Source: Onion yellows phytoplasma OY-M (GTDB taxonomy: Bacteria; Bacillota_I; Bacilli_A; Acholeplasmatales; Acholeplasmataceae). From it: a stretch of 64,000 nucleotides of DNA. Shown in pieces: positions 1 through 8,320 of the stretch (position 1 is its first letter; each line of letters opens with the position of its first letter). The position numbers and the translations under genes were made by a program. The notes beneath the pieces are model-generated. The model worked only from the letters and a program-made list of their open reading frames with translations, did no database searches and was not told the DNA's origin. The stretch covers positions 654,590-718,589 of the forward strand of contig AP006628.2 of assembly GCA_000009845.1 (NCBI GenBank). The letters run 5' to 3'.

Positions 1-100
1 ATACCATATTTAAAACTTGATATTTGCGTAAGAAAAAATGAAAAACAATAAAGATACACAAAAACAAAAAAACTGTCCATAAAGGAGAAGTGCCAAACAT
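1..100 (-). CDS. N-terminus of an unknown membrane protein, cut by the left window edge
   Basis: An ATG at 100-98 on the minus strand is preceded at good spacing by an AAAGGA ribosome site and opens a frame that runs off the window without a stop (33 codons visible). It begins MFGTSPLW and continues with a strongly hydrophobic stretch (about residues 8-24) followed by RKYQV, which reads like an N-terminal membrane anchor with its charged side following. I do not recognise the family. It lies about 200 bases downstream of the cation ATPase on the same strand and could be co-transcribed with it. The reading is short, so the call rests on the start context and the hydrophobic pattern. Confidence 0.55.
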   Translation of the reverse strand, partial: MFGTSPLWTVFLFLCIFIVFHFFLRKYQVLNMV

Positions 101-304
101 AGAAATTCCTTTCAAAAATGATTATGATTGATAAATTGAAAAATTTGGGAGGCGAAAAAAGGGGCGATATTAGAAAGCAAAACAATCAATTTATAATTAA
201 TTTTTAGCAAGCAAAAACCAAAGCAAACCATTTTATTTTGAAATAATAAATTTTGAAATAATAAAATAATAAAAGGATAAAATAACGAAATTAGTTAATA
301 CAAT
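101..304. other. Intergenic spacer with a 15-base tandem direct repeat
   Basis: About 200 bases between the left-edge gene and the ATPase stop. Around 234-265 the unit TTTTGAAATAATAAA occurs twice in direct succession, followed by more AATAATAAA material. No gene, RNA or clear terminator is visible. Confidence 0.5.
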
Positions 305-2974
305 TTATAATAATTGTTTGTGTTTTTGAATAAAGATTTTTTTAGCCCATATCATAACTAATGAATAAATAACTACTAAAAATAACAAAAAGGAAAAAAT
401 TGTAGGTTTTTCAAAAATTGATTTATCTAAATTAAGGGCTTGACTTACAATAGGCATTAAAGGAAGGAAAGTAGTAATTACCAAACCTAAACAACAACAT
501 GACATAATAAGGAAAGAAGGAAGGTTTTTTTGATTGTTTTTAGCAATAATTTTGTCAGTTCGCAGTAAGAAAAGGGTTAATGTTTGTGACCACATTGAAA
601 AAATAAACCAACTAGTTTGAAATAATTGTGGACTTTGGGATAAGTTTTTTAAAATAAATTTCATTCCAATTAAAAAAGCCACATCCAATAAGAAAGAAAA
701 AAAACCAAACCATAACATAAAACTTTTAATACTTGCAAAATCCCATTTGCGTGGTTTTTGTAAATAAATATCATCAACATTATCAAAAGGAATAGCAAAA
801 CAAATCAAATCATAGATAAGGTCTAAAAATAAAACTTGTAAAACTATCATAGGTTGAAAATTAAGACATAAACTAGCAAGCAAAATACTGAGGGAATTGG
901 CAAAATTAGAAGATAGAGTAAATTTAATGTATTTAAGGGCGTTAGTATAGGTTTTTCTTCCTTCTACAACTCCTTGTTCTAAAACGATAAGTTGTTTTTC
1001 TAACAAAATAATATCTGCAATTTCTTTAGTAATTTCAGCACCACTATCAACACAAATACCTAAATTAGCTTGTTTCATAGCAGAAGCATCGTTAATTCCG
1101 TCACCCATAAAAGCAACGATATTGCCTTTTTGTTTAAAAACAGATACAATTCTTGCTTTTTGTTCGGGGGATAATTTAGTAAAAAGATTAGTTTTTTGAG
1201 AAGCTTCGTAAAGAGCATCATCACTTAAATTATCGATGATACTTCCTTGAAGACAATAAGTTGTTTGAATATTTAATTTTTGGGCAATAGCTTTGGTAAG
1301 AATATCGTTGTCTCCTGTAAGGATTTTAACAATAATACCTTTTTGTTGCAAAGAGGCAATAGTTTGGGTTGAACTTTCTTTAATAGGGTCTAAAAAAGTA
1401 AGCAATCCGATTAGAACCATTGATTTTTCTTCAATTTGTCCAGGAGTAAAACAGGGTTGTTGTTTGGGATTTGAGATAAGTTTTTGGGCTACTCCAACTA
1501 CGCGATAACCTTTTTGATTATAAGTTATGGTTTGTTGCAGGACTATTTGTTTGCTTTGGTCACTTAAAGGAACAACTTTGCCTTCAAGTTCTACATGATC
1601 ACAAATAGCAAGTATTTCTTCAATTGCTCCTTTAGTAATCATTTGTTGTTTTTGGGAAACATCTTGTATTACTACACTCATTTTTCTTCTTTTAAAATCA
1701 AAAGGAATTTCATCAATTTTGGTAAATTGCTCGGTGATTCCTTGTAAAAAAGGATGTAGAGTTTGGGCATTATTTGTTTTGGTAATAATGGCTTTATCAA
1801 TTAAACTTTTAAGCCCTGTTTGAAAAAAACTATTCAGATAGGCATGACGCAAAACGCGGATATCTTCGTTGCCATTAAGGTCTAAGAAATTTTCCAAAAA
1901 GATTTGGTCTTCGGTAAGGGTTCCTGTTTTGTCAGTAAATAAAATATTCATTGCTCCAAAACTAGAAATAGCATTTAGGTTTTTAACAATTACTTTGCGC
2001 TTGGATAAAGCAACAATTCCTTTAGAAAAAGAAGTAGCAACAATTAAGGGAAGCATTTTAGGAGTAAGTCCAAAGGCAATAGTAAGAGCAAAAAGAAATG
2101 ATTGTAATAAAGTATTTTGAGGTTTTTTAAAGTTGAATAAAAATACTAAAGGCGCCATTAAACAAATACATATCATAAGTAATTTAGCAATGGTATTAAT
2201 ACTTTGATCTAAGTGTGAAAGGGATTTTTTTTTAGTAATTTCCTGGCTGATATTACCTAAATAAGTATCTTTTCCGGTGACTAAAACAATACCTGTAGCA
2301 TAACCAGAAATAACAGTTGAACCTGCTAAAACTAATTTAGGATCGTCTAAAATAGTTTCACTTTGTAAAAAAGCACACGCCATTTTTTCTACTGGTTCTG
2401 ATTCACCAGTAAAAGTAGTAGTTTTTACAAAAAAATCTTTAGTTTCTAATAATTTAATATCAGCTGGAATAATATCTCCTGCCGAAAGAATAACAATATC
2501 TCCTCTTACTACTTCTTCTAAAGCGATTTCCAATTTAGAATTATTTCGTTTAACTGCAGTTGTATTTTGTACCAAAGTTTTTAATTGAGAAGTAATTTTT
2601 AAATGTTTACTTTCTTGACTAAATTGGACAATGACAGAACCCAAAAACATTAAAATAGTAGTTATAATAGTAGCATAACTTCTATTTTCTGGACTGGGAG
2701 TAAGAACATCATTAACCAAAGAAATAAGAGTTAAAATTAATAAAACAATATTAAAAGGAGTAATTGCAATTTGGAGTAATTGTTTAGTAAAAATGGTTTT
2801 GATTTCTTGGGATAAAATATTTTTACCATACAAACTTTGATGCAACATTACTTGATTTTGATCTAATCCTTGAAAAGAAGAATTAAGGGTTTGTAGAGTT
2901 TGTTCTTGGGATTTTTGACTCATAGTTTTTAAAAAATCAATTGTTTCTTGGCGTTTTAAATTTACTTTTTTCAT
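305..2974 (-). CDS. mgtA: P-type cation-transporting ATPase, MgtA-like (magnesium import)
   Basis: About 889 residues, the usual length for type IIIB P-type ATPases, which use ATP to import Mg2+ across the membrane. Visible landmarks in order are an N-terminal cation-ATPase domain, paired membrane segments near residues 65-85 and 100-120, the actuator motif TGES near 190, the phosphorylation motif DKTGTLT near 348, the hinge motif GDGIND near 625, and a C-terminal set of membrane helices. The longest open frame starts at a TTG three codons upstream. I prefer the ATG at 2974 because AAGGAA lies about ten bases before it. No M-box magnesium riboswitch is apparent upstream. Substrate specificity is inferred from overall resemblance; another divalent cation or Ca2+ cannot be excluded. 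Confidence 0.85.
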   Translation of the reverse strand: MKKVNLKRQETIDFLKTMSQKSQEQTLQTLNSSFQGLDQNQVMLHQSLYGKNILSQEIKTIFTKQLLQIAITPFNIVLLILTLISLVNDVLTPSPENRSYATIITTILMFLGSVIVQFSQESKHLKITSQLKTLVQNTTAVKRNNSKLEIALEEVVRGDIVILSAGDIIPADIKLLETKDFFVKTTTFTGESEPVEKMACAFLQSETILDDPKLVLAGSTVISGYATGIVLVTGKDTYLGNISQEITKKKSLSHLDQSINTIAKLLMICICLMAPLVFLFNFKKPQNTLLQSFLFALTIAFGLTPKMLPLIVATSFSKGIVALSKRKVIVKNLNAISSFGAMNILFTDKTGTLTEDQIFLENFLDLNGNEDIRVLRHAYLNSFFQTGLKSLIDKAIITKTNNAQTLHPFLQGITEQFTKIDEIPFDFKRRKMSVVIQDVSQKQQMITKGAIEEILAICDHVELEGKVVPLSDQSKQIVLQQTITYNQKGYRVVGVAQKLISNPKQQPCFTPGQIEEKSMVLIGLLTFLDPIKESSTQTIASLQQKGIIVKILTGDNDILTKAIAQKLNIQTTYCLQGSIIDNLSDDALYEASQKTNLFTKLSPEQKARIVSVFKQKGNIVAFMGDGINDASAMKQANLGICVDSGAEITKEIADIILLEKQLIVLEQGVVEGRKTYTNALKYIKFTLSSNFANSLSILLASLCLNFQPMIVLQVLFLDLIYDLICFAIPFDNVDDIYLQKPRKWDFASIKSFMLWFGFFSFLLDVAFLIGMKFILKNLSQSPQLFQTSWFIFSMWSQTLTLFLLRTDKIIAKNNQKNLPSFLIMSCCCLGLVITTFLPLMPIVSQALNLDKSIFEKPTIFSFLLFLVVIYSLVMIWAKKIFIQKHKQLL

Positions 2975-2983
2975 ATTAATCAA

Positions 2984-3323
2984 TTCCTTTTTTGATATTT
3001 TTAAAAGTTAAAAGTTAATCAAAAACAATTAAAAACTGAAACTTTAATAATTGATAATTAGGGTAAAATGTTAAATAAATGATATTAGTTTACAAAAATA
3101 TTATAATATAAAAAGCTATGTTTATTATAGACAATAAGTTTTTTTGGTAGTTTTTTGGGTGGGGGGGTGTGTTAGTTTATATATACTATTATATTTGTTT
3201 TATAATTATTATTTTATGTAATTAGTTATCTTAATTATGGATTATTAATAAATAAATTATTTTTGGTTGTTTTTTATTATACAATGACAACTAATTAACT
3301 ACTATTTTATATATTCCAAATAC
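2984..3323. other. Intergenic region between mgtA and rpsD, with a poly-G tract
   Basis: About 340 AT-rich bases with no supportable gene. It must contain the mgtA promoter (minus strand), but I cannot single out a convincing -35/-10 pair. A run of seven G (3161-3167), preceded by GGGT, is very unusual in DNA this AT-rich. I see no folded leader resembling a magnesium riboswitch. Confidence 0.5.
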
Positions 3324-3351
3324 ACAAAAAAACACCCTATTAAAGGGCGTT
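3324..3351 (-). terminator. Rho-independent terminator of rpsD
   Basis: On the minus strand AACGCCCT and AGGGTGTT form an 8-bp stem (one G-U pair) with a 5-base loop, followed by a run of T. It begins just past the rpsD stop codon. Confidence 0.8.
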
Positions 3352-3355
3352 TAAG

Positions 3356-3951
3356 TTATCTATTATAATATTCAACTATTAATTGTTCGTTAATATCTGG
3401 TAAAAATTCGTTTCTTTGAGGGTATCTTACATATTTACCCACCAATTCTTTATCTAAAGAAACATAATCTGCGCGAACAAACTTACTATTTACAGCTTCT
3501 TGGACAATATTTAGATTTTTAGATTTTTCTCTTAAAGTAACTGTTTGCCCTGGTTTTAAACGATAAGAAGCAATATCTACTTTTTTTCCATCTACTAAAA
3601 TATGACCGTGATTAGCTAATTGTCTTGCTTGAGCTCTTGTTTTGGCAAATCCTAAACGATAAACTACATTATCAAGACGAGATTCTAATAGTACTAAAAA
3701 CATTTCACCATGAATCCCTTTTAGTTTGCTTGCATTATCAAAAGTTTTGCGAAATTGCTTTTCTGATACGCCGTAAGTAAAACGTAATTTTTGTTTTTCT
3801 TGCAATTGAAGCCCATAATCACTTAATTTAACTTTTTTTGACCGTGTTGTCCTGGACCATAAGCTCTTTTGCGTAATTCTTTTCCAGTTTCTGAAACCGA
3901 ATAATTAAGGCGTCTTGAAACTTTCCAAAGTGAACCTGTATAACGTGACAT
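3356..3951 (-). CDS. rpsD: 30S ribosomal protein S4, reading frame broken by one missing base
   Basis: S4 binds 16S rRNA and nucleates small-subunit assembly. The gene starts at the ATG at 3951 ([10 protein letters not shown]), preceded by AAGGAG. The frame stops after 42 codons at 3823-3825, just past a run of seven A (mRNA sense, 3833-3839). With eight A the frame continues through the S4 signature GQHG-QKKVKL into SDYG and on to the normal C-terminus, giving 198 residues, the family's usual length. The downstream part (from 3805) contains the S4 RNA-binding domain, with its [11 protein letters not shown] signature and SRYTG-type N-terminal context upstream. The mRNA at the break reads CAA AAA AAG, a classical -1 slippery heptamer. 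A sequencing error, a real mutation and recoding are all possible. The long leader before the gene may carry S4 autoregulation, which is an inference. Confidence 0.9.
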
Positions 3952-4141
3952 TTGTAAACTCTCCTTTTTTAAGGTAAGTTTGTGTAACCAAATAATTAAT
4001 AATCGCCTGCTTTCTTTTCTTTCTTAAACAGCAAAGAATTACTTAGAAAAGCCTCTAAAAGGCAAGGGATTAGTTTAATTATTTTAGCTACATCTGTTTT
4101 ACCATCACTAATATTTTATAAAAAAAAGATGAAATAGTCAA
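3952..4141 (-). promoter_or_regulatory. rpsD promoter and leader
   Basis: On the minus strand TTGACT (4136-4141) and TAAAAT (4113-4118) are separated by exactly 17 bases, a good sigma-70-type promoter. The transcript would have a leader of roughly 155 bases. It includes GCCTTTTAGAGGC, which can form a small hairpin (around 4050-4065). In many Firmicutes, S4 represses its own gene through such a leader. That this leader does so is inference. Confidence 0.65.
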
Positions 4142-4209
4142 GTATTTTAGTGATTTTCTTTTAATTTTAGTTAATTTGGAAGATGTTTTTTTATTTATAG
4201 TTAGTTATT

Positions 4210-4246
4210 TGGATATAAAAACCCCAAACTAAGTAAATAGTTTGAG
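4210..4246 (-). terminator. Hairpin terminator downstream of a small minus-strand gene
   Basis: AACCTCAAACTA and TAGTTTGGGGTT (minus strand) form a long stem with one mismatch and a six-base loop, followed by TTTTTAT. It lies just beyond the stop of the 51-residue minus-strand frame at 4271, which supports that frame being transcribed. Confidence 0.6.
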
Positions 4247-4270
4247 GTTGTAATTATAAATGATGTTTTA

Positions 4271-4426
4271 TTATTTTGCAGTTAATGAATTATTTTTTAT
4301 ATTTTGTTTTGATTCTAATTGTTCTTCTAATAATATTTTTTCTTTTAACAATTTATTATTAGGTAAATAAACAAATAGCAAATAGCAACTAACTATCAAT
4401 ACAAAAAGAATAAAATCATAATACAT
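4271..4426 (-). CDS. Small single-span membrane protein, 51 residues, unknown
   Basis: A frame of 51 codons beginning MYYDFILFVL, with one hydrophobic segment (about residues 4-22). After it come a short PNNK turn and a charged, heptad-like segment rich in E, K and L (KEKILLEEQLESK), then NNSLTAK at the end. The layout is a membrane-anchored coiled coil. No strong ribosome site precedes the ATG, which weakens the call. A good terminator on the same strand immediately downstream supports it. No family is recognised. Confidence 0.45.
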   Translation of the reverse strand: MYYDFILFVLIVSCYLLFVYLPNNKLLKEKILLEEQLESKQNIKNNSLTAK

Positions 4427-4965
4427 CAATAAATAATTTATCTTGGGAAATATTTAATGTTTATGATGAACCTTTATTAGAAGGCACAATATATAATTAT
4501 ATAAGAGGATATGGAACACATTTTATTTCTGTATTTTTTTCTATTATTACATTGTTTTTATTTGGATTACTTATGTTAAGGCAAGAATTACTTTTTAAAT
4601 GTTTGTTTGTGGTTTGCTATTTTGTTATAGGTTTATTGGCTTTTAGGATATATGTAGCTGTAGAAATGTTTGAACATAAACGCTATTATCCTTTAAAAAA
4701 AGAAGAAATAAAAAAATTACAAATAATAGGTGTTTTGCCAAAAGATATTAATCAAATTTTAAAAAAGACTTTATTATTCAATTTTGATAAATTGGAAATA
4801 ATTGGAGAAGCTATAATTAATTCTATATTTTATATCATTTTACTTTGGCTTTTTTTATTTATACCTAAAAATATAAAATGGTTTACAAATATATCTGATT
4901 TTTTTTATTATTTATCTTTAATAATAATATCTGTTGTTTGGGCTGTTATCATTAGATATTTATGA
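4414..4965 (+). pseudogene. Membrane protein lacking a recognisable start, probably 5'-truncated
   Basis: The frame is open from 4414 to the TGA at 4965. A conventional reading begins at a TTG (4552, 137 residues), but the sequence before it still reads like protein (for example LSWEIFNVYDEP, then TIYNYIRGYGTHF). No ATG with a ribosome site exists in the open stretch. The part from 4552 has about four hydrophobic segments (near residues 1-10, 15-35, 90-105 and 115-135) and a central charged portion with KKEEIKKLQIIG. I infer a membrane-protein gene that has lost its 5' end, although a non-standard start is possible. No homologue is recognised. Confidence 0.45.
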
Positions 4966-5056
4966 AACAAAACAATTATTAATAAATTTATGAAATTATA
5001 TCAAAAACAATTATTTAAATAATCATTTATCATATCTTAAATTTCAATCAATAATG

Positions 5057-5086
5057 AAGGCTAACTTTTTGAAAGTTAGCCTTTTA
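5057..5086. terminator. Bidirectional hairpin between converging genes
   Basis: AAGGCTAACTTT and AAGTTAGCCTT form a near-perfect 11-bp stem with a small loop. It lies between the end of the plus-strand membrane gene and the end of the minus-strand transporter, so it can end both transcripts. Confidence 0.75.
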
Positions 5087-5130
5087 ATAATAACAAATAA
5101 ATTATAACTAAATATCTTATATTATATAGT

Positions 5131-6837
5131 TTAAACTTGTCTTACTTTTTCCATTTTTTTCAAAAAGAAAATAACAGTTCCTACAATAATCAAATAAATA
5201 ATAGAAGAAATATAATAAGGTTTAGGGCTTGCAACACTACTATACAAAGCATTAGAAGCACAAGCAATATCAATAATTCCACCTAACATACTAAAAACAA
5301 CACAATCTTTTAAATTAATAATAAACTCATTTAAAATAGGAGTTTGTGATCTTTTAATAGCTTGGGGCAAAACAATATAGCGCATTGTTTGAGTATGTGT
5401 CATTCCCAAAGACAAGGAAGCCTCAATTTGTCCTTTATCCAAAAAGGAAATATTTTTAGTAATAATTTCTGAAATATAGCCCATAGTATTTAAAATAATT
5501 ACCATATAAGCAGCAAACATTGGAGTATACCAAGTAGCATTTTGGAAAAAAGCAAACTCTTTTAAGAAAAAATAACTCACAAAAGCTTGCACTAACATAG
5601 GAGTACTTTTAATAATCCATATATAAAAATCAATAATTCTACATCCTATTTGATGCAAATAATAAATTAAAAAATGACTTTTCTTTTTGGTAATATTTAA
5701 CACTTGGAAAAGAACTAACAATAAAGATAAGACAAATCCTCCAAAAGTGCCATAAATCCCAAATTTAAGAGTTGTTAAAATCCCTCTTTTATAAAGAGAA
5801 AAGTTATTTTTAAAAATAGACCATATATTTAATGTATCTTTTTCTGAGGTTTGTTTATACATGAATTCTTTTCTTTTATCTGAGGTAAGTTCTTTTGTTA
5901 AAAAATCTTCAATGTCTTCTTTGGTAATTTGTTTGTTGTTAATAAATTCTTTGTTAATGTCTTTTTGTTTTTGAAATCCAATAGCAAGTATTCCAGCGGC
6001 TTGTTTTATTTCTTTATATAAAGCTGTTTCTTTATCTTTTTCGATGATTTGAGCTTGTTTTATTTTATTATCTAAAATTATTTCTTTTTTCATTTCTATT
6101 TTATCCAAATTATTATGAGTTTGTAAATGTTTTTGGGCAACAGTTGCATCAGCTAAATAAAAATATTTGGAATCTGTTTGAACTTTTTGAGCTTGAACAT
6201 CAAAATTGTCAATTCCTTCTACTTCATTTCCTTTTAATGTTTTTGCTATTTGTTCGTAAAAAGTTCCTCGTTGATATAACATTTTTCCAGGTAATTGAAT
6301 TTTGTCATTAACTATAAATTCACCCTTATTAGGATTATTTTTATTTATAACAATAACATAAAATTGATCTTCATCATAATAAGAATTATCAGTAAAATCA
6401 ATTTGGTCTTGTCTTTCTTTTGTTTTACTCATCCCTGCAATAATTAAATCAATATCTCCATTTTGACAAGCAGGAATTAAACTATCAAAATCTATTTTTT
6501 TAATTACTAATTTAATTTTTTTATCATACTTTGCATTTAAATAATCAACTAATTCTTTAGCTACTAAAACATCATATCCAGCAACTAAAATATCACTTTC
6601 TTTACCATTTATTGTTAAAGGATGCAAGTCTTTTTTATCTTTATTATTAGAAAGATAATTATAAGGTTTATAATTGCATTCCATTCCTACAACTAAAGTA
6701 TTTTCATCTTTGTTTTTAGTATTTTGAGGATAAAAATCATCATATAATAAAAAAGATACAATAATAGTTAAAATTGTTAAAAAAAGATATTTAGCTTTAA
6801 AATAATTATTAATTCTTGAAAAAGATAACGTTAGCAA
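5131..6837 (-). CDS. Amino-acid ABC transporter, substrate-binding domain fused to permease, probably lysine
   Basis: One polypeptide of about 568 residues. An N-terminal membrane segment (about residues 15-35) is followed by a family-3 solute-binding domain with the GYDVLVAKELVDYL motif (about residues 85-310). After that comes a permease domain with several membrane helices (about 350-565) and an EAA-type loop containing EASLSLGMTHTQTMRYIVLPQA-like residues (5380-5440). This design imports polar amino acids with a separate ATPase, and no matching ATPase gene lies nearby. The longest frame begins at a TTG at 6861, but that codon sits in the U-run of the leader terminator. The TTG at 6837 has AGGAAGG eight bases upstream and is the better start. 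Lysine specificity is inferred only from the lysine-riboswitch-like leader. Confidence 0.8.
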   Translation of the reverse strand: MLTLSFSRINNYFKAKYLFLTILTIIVSFLLYDDFYPQNTKNKDENTLVVGMECNYKPYNYLSNNKDKKDLHPLTINGKESDILVAGYDVLVAKELVDYLNAKYDKKIKLVIKKIDFDSLIPACQNGDIDLIIAGMSKTKERQDQIDFTDNSYYDEDQFYVIVINKNNPNKGEFIVNDKIQLPGKMLYQRGTFYEQIAKTLKGNEVEGIDNFDVQAQKVQTDSKYFYLADATVAQKHLQTHNNLDKIEMKKEIILDNKIKQAQIIEKDKETALYKEIKQAAGILAIGFQKQKDINKEFINNKQITKEDIEDFLTKELTSDKRKEFMYKQTSEKDTLNIWSIFKNNFSLYKRGILTTLKFGIYGTFGGFVLSLLLVLFQVLNITKKKSHFLIYYLHQIGCRIIDFYIWIIKSTPMLVQAFVSYFFLKEFAFFQNATWYTPMFAAYMVIILNTMGYISEIITKNISFLDKGQIEASLSLGMTHTQTMRYIVLPQAIKRSQTPILNEFIINLKDCVVFSMLGGIIDIACASNALYSSVASPKPYYISSIIYLIIVGTVIFFLKKMEKVRQV

Positions 6838-6860
6838 ATGATTTTCCTTCCTATAAAACA

Positions 6861-6884
6861 AAAAACCTTCTTAAAAGAAGGTTT
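6861..6884 (-). terminator. Leader (attenuator) terminator before the amino-acid transporter
   Basis: On the minus strand AACCTTCTT and AAGAAGGTT form a 9-bp inverted repeat with a 2-base centre (8-bp stem, 4-base loop as folded), followed by six T. It sits between the riboswitch-like fold and the start codon, so it is positioned as the expression platform of a transcription-terminating riboswitch. Confidence 0.8.
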
Positions 6885-7057
6885 GAGAGAGACTTGATTA
6901 AAGCGCCTTTACTGTTAAAACAGCAAGAATATTATAGATATTTTCTATAATCTCATAATAAATTATTGCCATAATTATTATTCGGCGATGGTTACCTTTC
7001 TTATGCTTCACAGAATGCCTTCTTCACATAATACTCTTTTACACCGCTACCTCTTTT
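6885..7057 (-). promoter_or_regulatory. Lysine riboswitch (L box) aptamer, candidate
   Basis: Read on the minus strand, this leader shows the conserved L-box blocks in the right order. They are AGAGGTAGCGG (7055-7045), AAGAGTAT (7037-7030), the ATTCTGTGAAG block (around 7014-7004), a GAAAGG segment (6997-6992), and TCGCCGAA (6987-6980). A long helix-forming stretch follows, then a 3' CTCTCT strand that can pair with the 5' AGAG. The spacing and wording match the known Bacillus lysC leader closely by eye. The aptamer is followed at once by a terminator and the transporter start. In the family, lysine binding favours the terminator. I could not fold it, and the P4/P5 arms are AU-rich, so the helix details are uncertain. 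Confidence 0.8.
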
Positions 7058-7138
7058 TGATTTTATATAAAATTTTATTTAGTAATCGAAACATATAATA
7101 AAAATTTATTATATAGTAAATTATAACATAATTTTTTA

Positions 7139-7173
7139 AACTGTTTCATTTATTTAGACAACTTAATATTTTA
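7139..7173. repeat. 35-bp repeat, copy 1 (inverted copy at 59768-59802)
   Basis: This 35-base stretch, containing TTTCATTTATTTAGACAAC, is an exact reverse complement of 59768-59802. In this copy it overlaps the stop codon of the broken gene at 7171. The sharp boundaries and perfect identity over 52 kb suggest a mobile-element end or miniature element remnant. No transposase is present at either copy. Confidence 0.7.
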
Positions 7174-7427
7174 AGATGATGTAGTTTCTATTTTCATTTC
7201 ATCTGCAATTGTAATTTTTTCATAATCACTTTTAGCAAATTCAATTTCATATTTAATATCAAAAACACCATCTTTTAAGATTTTATCTATTTTAATAAAG
7301 GTAATATTTTCATCTTTAATATCTTCTATATTGATATTTTGATTATGTTTTGTTTGTAATTCTTTTGGATGTGCTCCATTATGCTGGTATTATTATTTTT
7401 ATTGTTTTTAGTTTTCATGTTTTTCAT
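7171..7427 (-). pseudogene. Frame-broken small gene, unknown, ending in the 35-bp repeat
   Basis: An ATG at 7427 (MKNMKTKNNK) with AAAGGA upstream opens a frame. After about 17 codons coding character moves to the next frame near 7375-7390, where HPKELQTKHNQNINIED continues through IEFAKSDYEKITIADEM to a TAA at 7171. Joined with a one-base correction, the product would be about 85 residues, Asn/Lys-rich and hydrophilic. The last codons overlap the 35-bp repeat, so the original C-terminus may have been replaced by an insertion. No family is recognised. Confidence 0.45.
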
Positions 7428-7429
7428 AT

Positions 7430-7892
7430 TTTGTTCTTTTCCTTTGTTTTTTTACTATAATAAAACTTACTATACTAAAACTTTTACAAATAAAACAGTT
7501 TTACGACATGACAAGATCAAAAGAAACAAAAGAAACATAAAGCAAAAACACAAGGAAAATTAAGGACTTGATTGCTTTGTGACTTATGGCAAAATAATTA
7601 AAATGCGATTTACAACAATTTGCACTAATCCTATTTTAACACATTTTGACAAAATATCCAAATTAAGGAATAACATAAACTAAATTTGGAATCCCATTAT
7701 AAATATTTTCATAATCTTAATAAACTTATATATCACTTTACAAATTTATCATATAACTATTTAAATTTATTCATTTTGTTCCATTTTTGCATAAAAAAGT
7801 TCAAAAAAATCAATTTTTTTCACAAAAAGCAATTTTTGCTGTTGTTTTTTTAGTAAAATATTTTATCTTAAAAAAACAAATGGAGGTTTAAA
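7430..7892. other. AT-rich intergenic region
   Basis: About 460 bases between the frame-broken gene (transcribed leftward) and the small gene starting at 7893 (rightward), so it should hold two divergent promoters. A GTTTTATTATAGT-like element near 7452-7465 (minus sense) is a possible -10 region for the leftward gene. No convincing gene is visible. Confidence 0.4.
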
Positions 7893-8135
7893 ATGTATAA
7901 CGAAGGAATGTTTGATGCTTCATCAGGAATGATGACAGGATTAATTGTATTTTTAGTAGCTTTAGCAGTTTTCTTTATTGTCCTTTTTTACAAATGGGGA
8001 TATAGTTGCGGAATGAATAGCAAAAGCATTGTATTGCCTTTAATAGTTACTTTTTTATTAGGCGGTATTCTTTGATTTCTTATCGGTTATTTGGTTGGAA
8101 CTAATAAAAAAACACCACCAAAACCACGATATAAA
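7893..8135 (+). pseudogene. Small two-span membrane protein interrupted by an in-frame TGA
   Basis: ATG at 7893 follows a strong TGGAGG site. The frame gives MYNEGMFDASS, a hydrophobic helix (about residues 13-35), a short Cys-containing loop, and a second helix cut by TGA at 8073-8075 after LLGGIL. The same frame then continues FLIGYLVGTNKKTPPKPRYK to a TAA, completing the second helix and a basic tail (80 codons in all). Because TGA acts as a stop elsewhere in this window, this looks like a recent nonsense mutation. A 60-residue product may still be made. No family is recognised. Confidence 0.5.
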
Positions 8136-8291
8136 TAATTTTTAATATTTACTTATTTTGTTAAAAACATCCTTTTAAAAATTATCTTTTTTGCAAATCA
8201 TCTCTTTTAAAACTATTTTGATTTCAAATTTTAATTCATCAATCAAAAACAAAAAGCAATTTTAATTTTGTAAAATTCAATTACCAACCCA

Positions 8292-8320
8292 AAGGCATTC
8301 TTTATGGGTGTCTTTTTTTA
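8292..8320 (+). terminator. Terminator after the small membrane gene
   Basis: AAGGCATTC pairs with GGGTGTCTT (three G-U pairs) around a short loop, followed by seven T. It separates the accessory region from lysS. Confidence 0.6.

Noticed and set aside
2984-3323. Magnesium (M-box) riboswitch upstream of mgtA
   Set aside because: No conserved M-box blocks or strong stems are visible in this AT-rich spacer.
7369-7563. Plus-strand open frame of 64 codons
   Set aside because: No ribosome site. It runs antisense to the frame-broken minus-strand gene and its tail is low-complexity Lys/Asn.
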